Assembly: GCA_014360105.1 (NCBI GenBank)
Contig: JACIYD010000092.1
Span: 1 to 6,674, forward strand
Source: Clostridia bacterium
Lineage (GTDB): Bacteria; Bacillota; DSM-521; Neomoorellales; SLTJ01
Direction: 5' to 3'
DNA: 6,674 nt
The position numbers and the translations under genes were made by a program. The number at the start of each line of letters is the position of its first letter. Position 1 is the first letter of the stretch. The notes under the pieces are model-generated. The model was not told the DNA's origin, did not search any database, and saw only the letters and a program-made list of their open reading frames with translations. Below, one piece after another: positions 5,929 to 6,674 of this stretch.

Positions 5929-6674
5929 TTGGCCGGCACAAGACACGCGACGGGTACCGGGTTCCGGGCGGCCATCAGCGCCGGGGGCTGTGCCCTGGAG
6001 GGGCGGGCGTGGCGGTTACTGTCGCCGGCATCAATTTCTCTTCTTCTTCGTCAAGTGACCGCGTTGTCTGAAGCCTCCGGCCTTACCCTGGACGACTTTG
6101 CCGCAAGCGTTCGCAAGATTGGCCACTTTGCCGCTGTTGTTATTACTGCCAAGGATGCCATTATTGCCGCCTCCCCGCCGACTTGCCCCCAAGGCCATAC
6201 CTATCCCTGGCCGTGGCACGCGTTACGACCCCGGTTCGACGCGGGCAAGCCTTACCTTGCTGCGACCGACTTTCGCTGCGCGTGGATTGAGCGCGGCTGC
6301 GCCTGCTATCTGGGAAGGCCGTTGGTAGCACCGCTGCGGTTGGCCGGCGGGGAGGCGGCGGCGCTGGTAGCCTGGCGCAAAGCGCAGGAGCAGGAGGGAA
6401 TTACGCAAAGGGAAGCCCTGCTTCTCGCCCAATTCACCGCCCTGGCGCTGGCGGTCAGCCGGCTCCGGAAAGAAGCCGAGCAGGGGCGCCAGCGGGAACT
6501 TTATGCCCTCCAGGCACAAATCAACCCGCATTTTGTCCTTAACGCGCTCAACACCATTATGATGTCCAGCCGCATCAGCCCGCATCGCACCCGGCGTCTC
6601 CTCCATTACCTGGCAATTTTCTTCCAGCACAAGCTTACGACCCACGAACCGCTGGGTACCTTACGCGAAGAGCT
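5929..6674 (+). CDS. LytS/YehU-family sensor histidine kinase, N-terminal part (cut by window edge)
   Basis: The visible frame is continuous for about 248 codons and ends inside the kinase domain. Residues about 63-165 look like the GAF-type sensor of LytS proteins (HFAAVVITAKDAIIAA, then GRPLVAPLRLAGGEAAALVAW). A helical linker follows (about 166-198), then LQAQINPHFVLNALNTI with the phospho-acceptor His201, the signature of the His_kinase (LytS/YehU) family. Such kinases autophosphorylate and signal to a response regulator, usually of LytTR type, which would lie beyond the window. The sensor has Cys86, Cys117, Cys124 and Cys126. No membrane segment is visible in the 60 or so residues before it, so the protein may be cytosolic or lack the usual membrane domain. 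There is no in-frame ATG before the GAF region. TTG at 5929 is the earliest usual start after the stop at 5860-5862, with only a distant G-run upstream; GTG at 6055 is an alternative. Family confidence is high, start confidence low. Confidence 0.82.
   Translation, partial: MAGTRHATGTGFRAAISAGGCALEGRAWRLLSPASISLLLRQVTALSEASGLTLDDFAASVRKIGHFAAVVITAKDAIIAASPPTCPQGHTYPWPWHALRPRFDAGKPYLAATDFRCAWIERGCACYLGRPLVAPLRLAGGEAAALVAWRKAQEQEGITQREALLLAQFTALALAVSRLRKEAEQGRQRELYALQAQINPHFVLNALNTIMMSSRISPHRTRRLLHYLAIFFQHKLTTHEPLGTLREE

Noticed and set aside
6223..6645. Minus-strand frame of 140 codons opposite the kinase
   Set aside because: The plus strand here has clear kinase motifs (QINPHF, LNALNTI) in one continuous frame, so this is a shadow.
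1..6674. CRISPR array, insertion sequence, prophage or tRNA
   Set aside because: Reading both strands, I saw no regularly spaced repeats, transposase motifs, terminal repeats or tRNA-like folds.

Overview
The window is GC-rich bacterial DNA. It looks like a Bacillota genome of the Moorella/Desulfotomaculum kind. The reasons are strong GGAGG-type ribosome binding sites, frequent TTG and GTG starts, a toxin-antitoxin pair that closely resembles Bacillus EndoA/EndoAI in the same place after alr, and a TPP riboswitch that works through an intrinsic terminator. The taxon is an inference from gene content and style, not an identification.

Almost everything lies on the minus strand and is read from high to low coordinates. 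The first block is acpS (phosphopantetheinyl transferase), then nnr (bifunctional NAD(P)H-hydrate repair enzyme), then alr (alanine racemase), packed with gaps of 5 and 2 nt. After a 92-nt gap with its own good promoter come ndoAI (ribbon-helix-helix antitoxin) and ndoA (MazF-type mRNA interferase). A class-I-glutamine-amidotransferase-like hydrolase (peptidase C26 family) then starts on the base after the ndoA stop codon.

Next is a 174-nt intergenic region with a small perfect inverted repeat, a complete TPP aptamer and a terminator hairpin. It controls thiE (thiamine phosphate synthase) and thiC (hydroxymethylpyrimidine phosphate synthase). The thiE stop overlaps a TTG start of thiC, and thiC runs off the left edge. 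Together these two supply the pyrimidine half of thiamine and the step joining it to the thiazole half.

On the right, a divergent plus-strand reading frame encodes the N-terminal part of a LytS/YehU-type sensor histidine kinase with a cysteine-containing GAF-like region and the phospho-acceptor His motif. It runs off the right edge and has no ATG or clear ribosome binding site. The roughly 240 bases between acpS and this gene hold only weak promoter candidates.

Most of the window is housekeeping (cofactor activation, metabolite repair, cell wall, thiamine). I found no convincing new system. The points most worth a second look are the private promoter and dyad before the toxin-antitoxin pair, the hydrolase coupled to the toxin, the possible antiterminator of the riboswitch, and the unclear start and sensor domain of the kinase.
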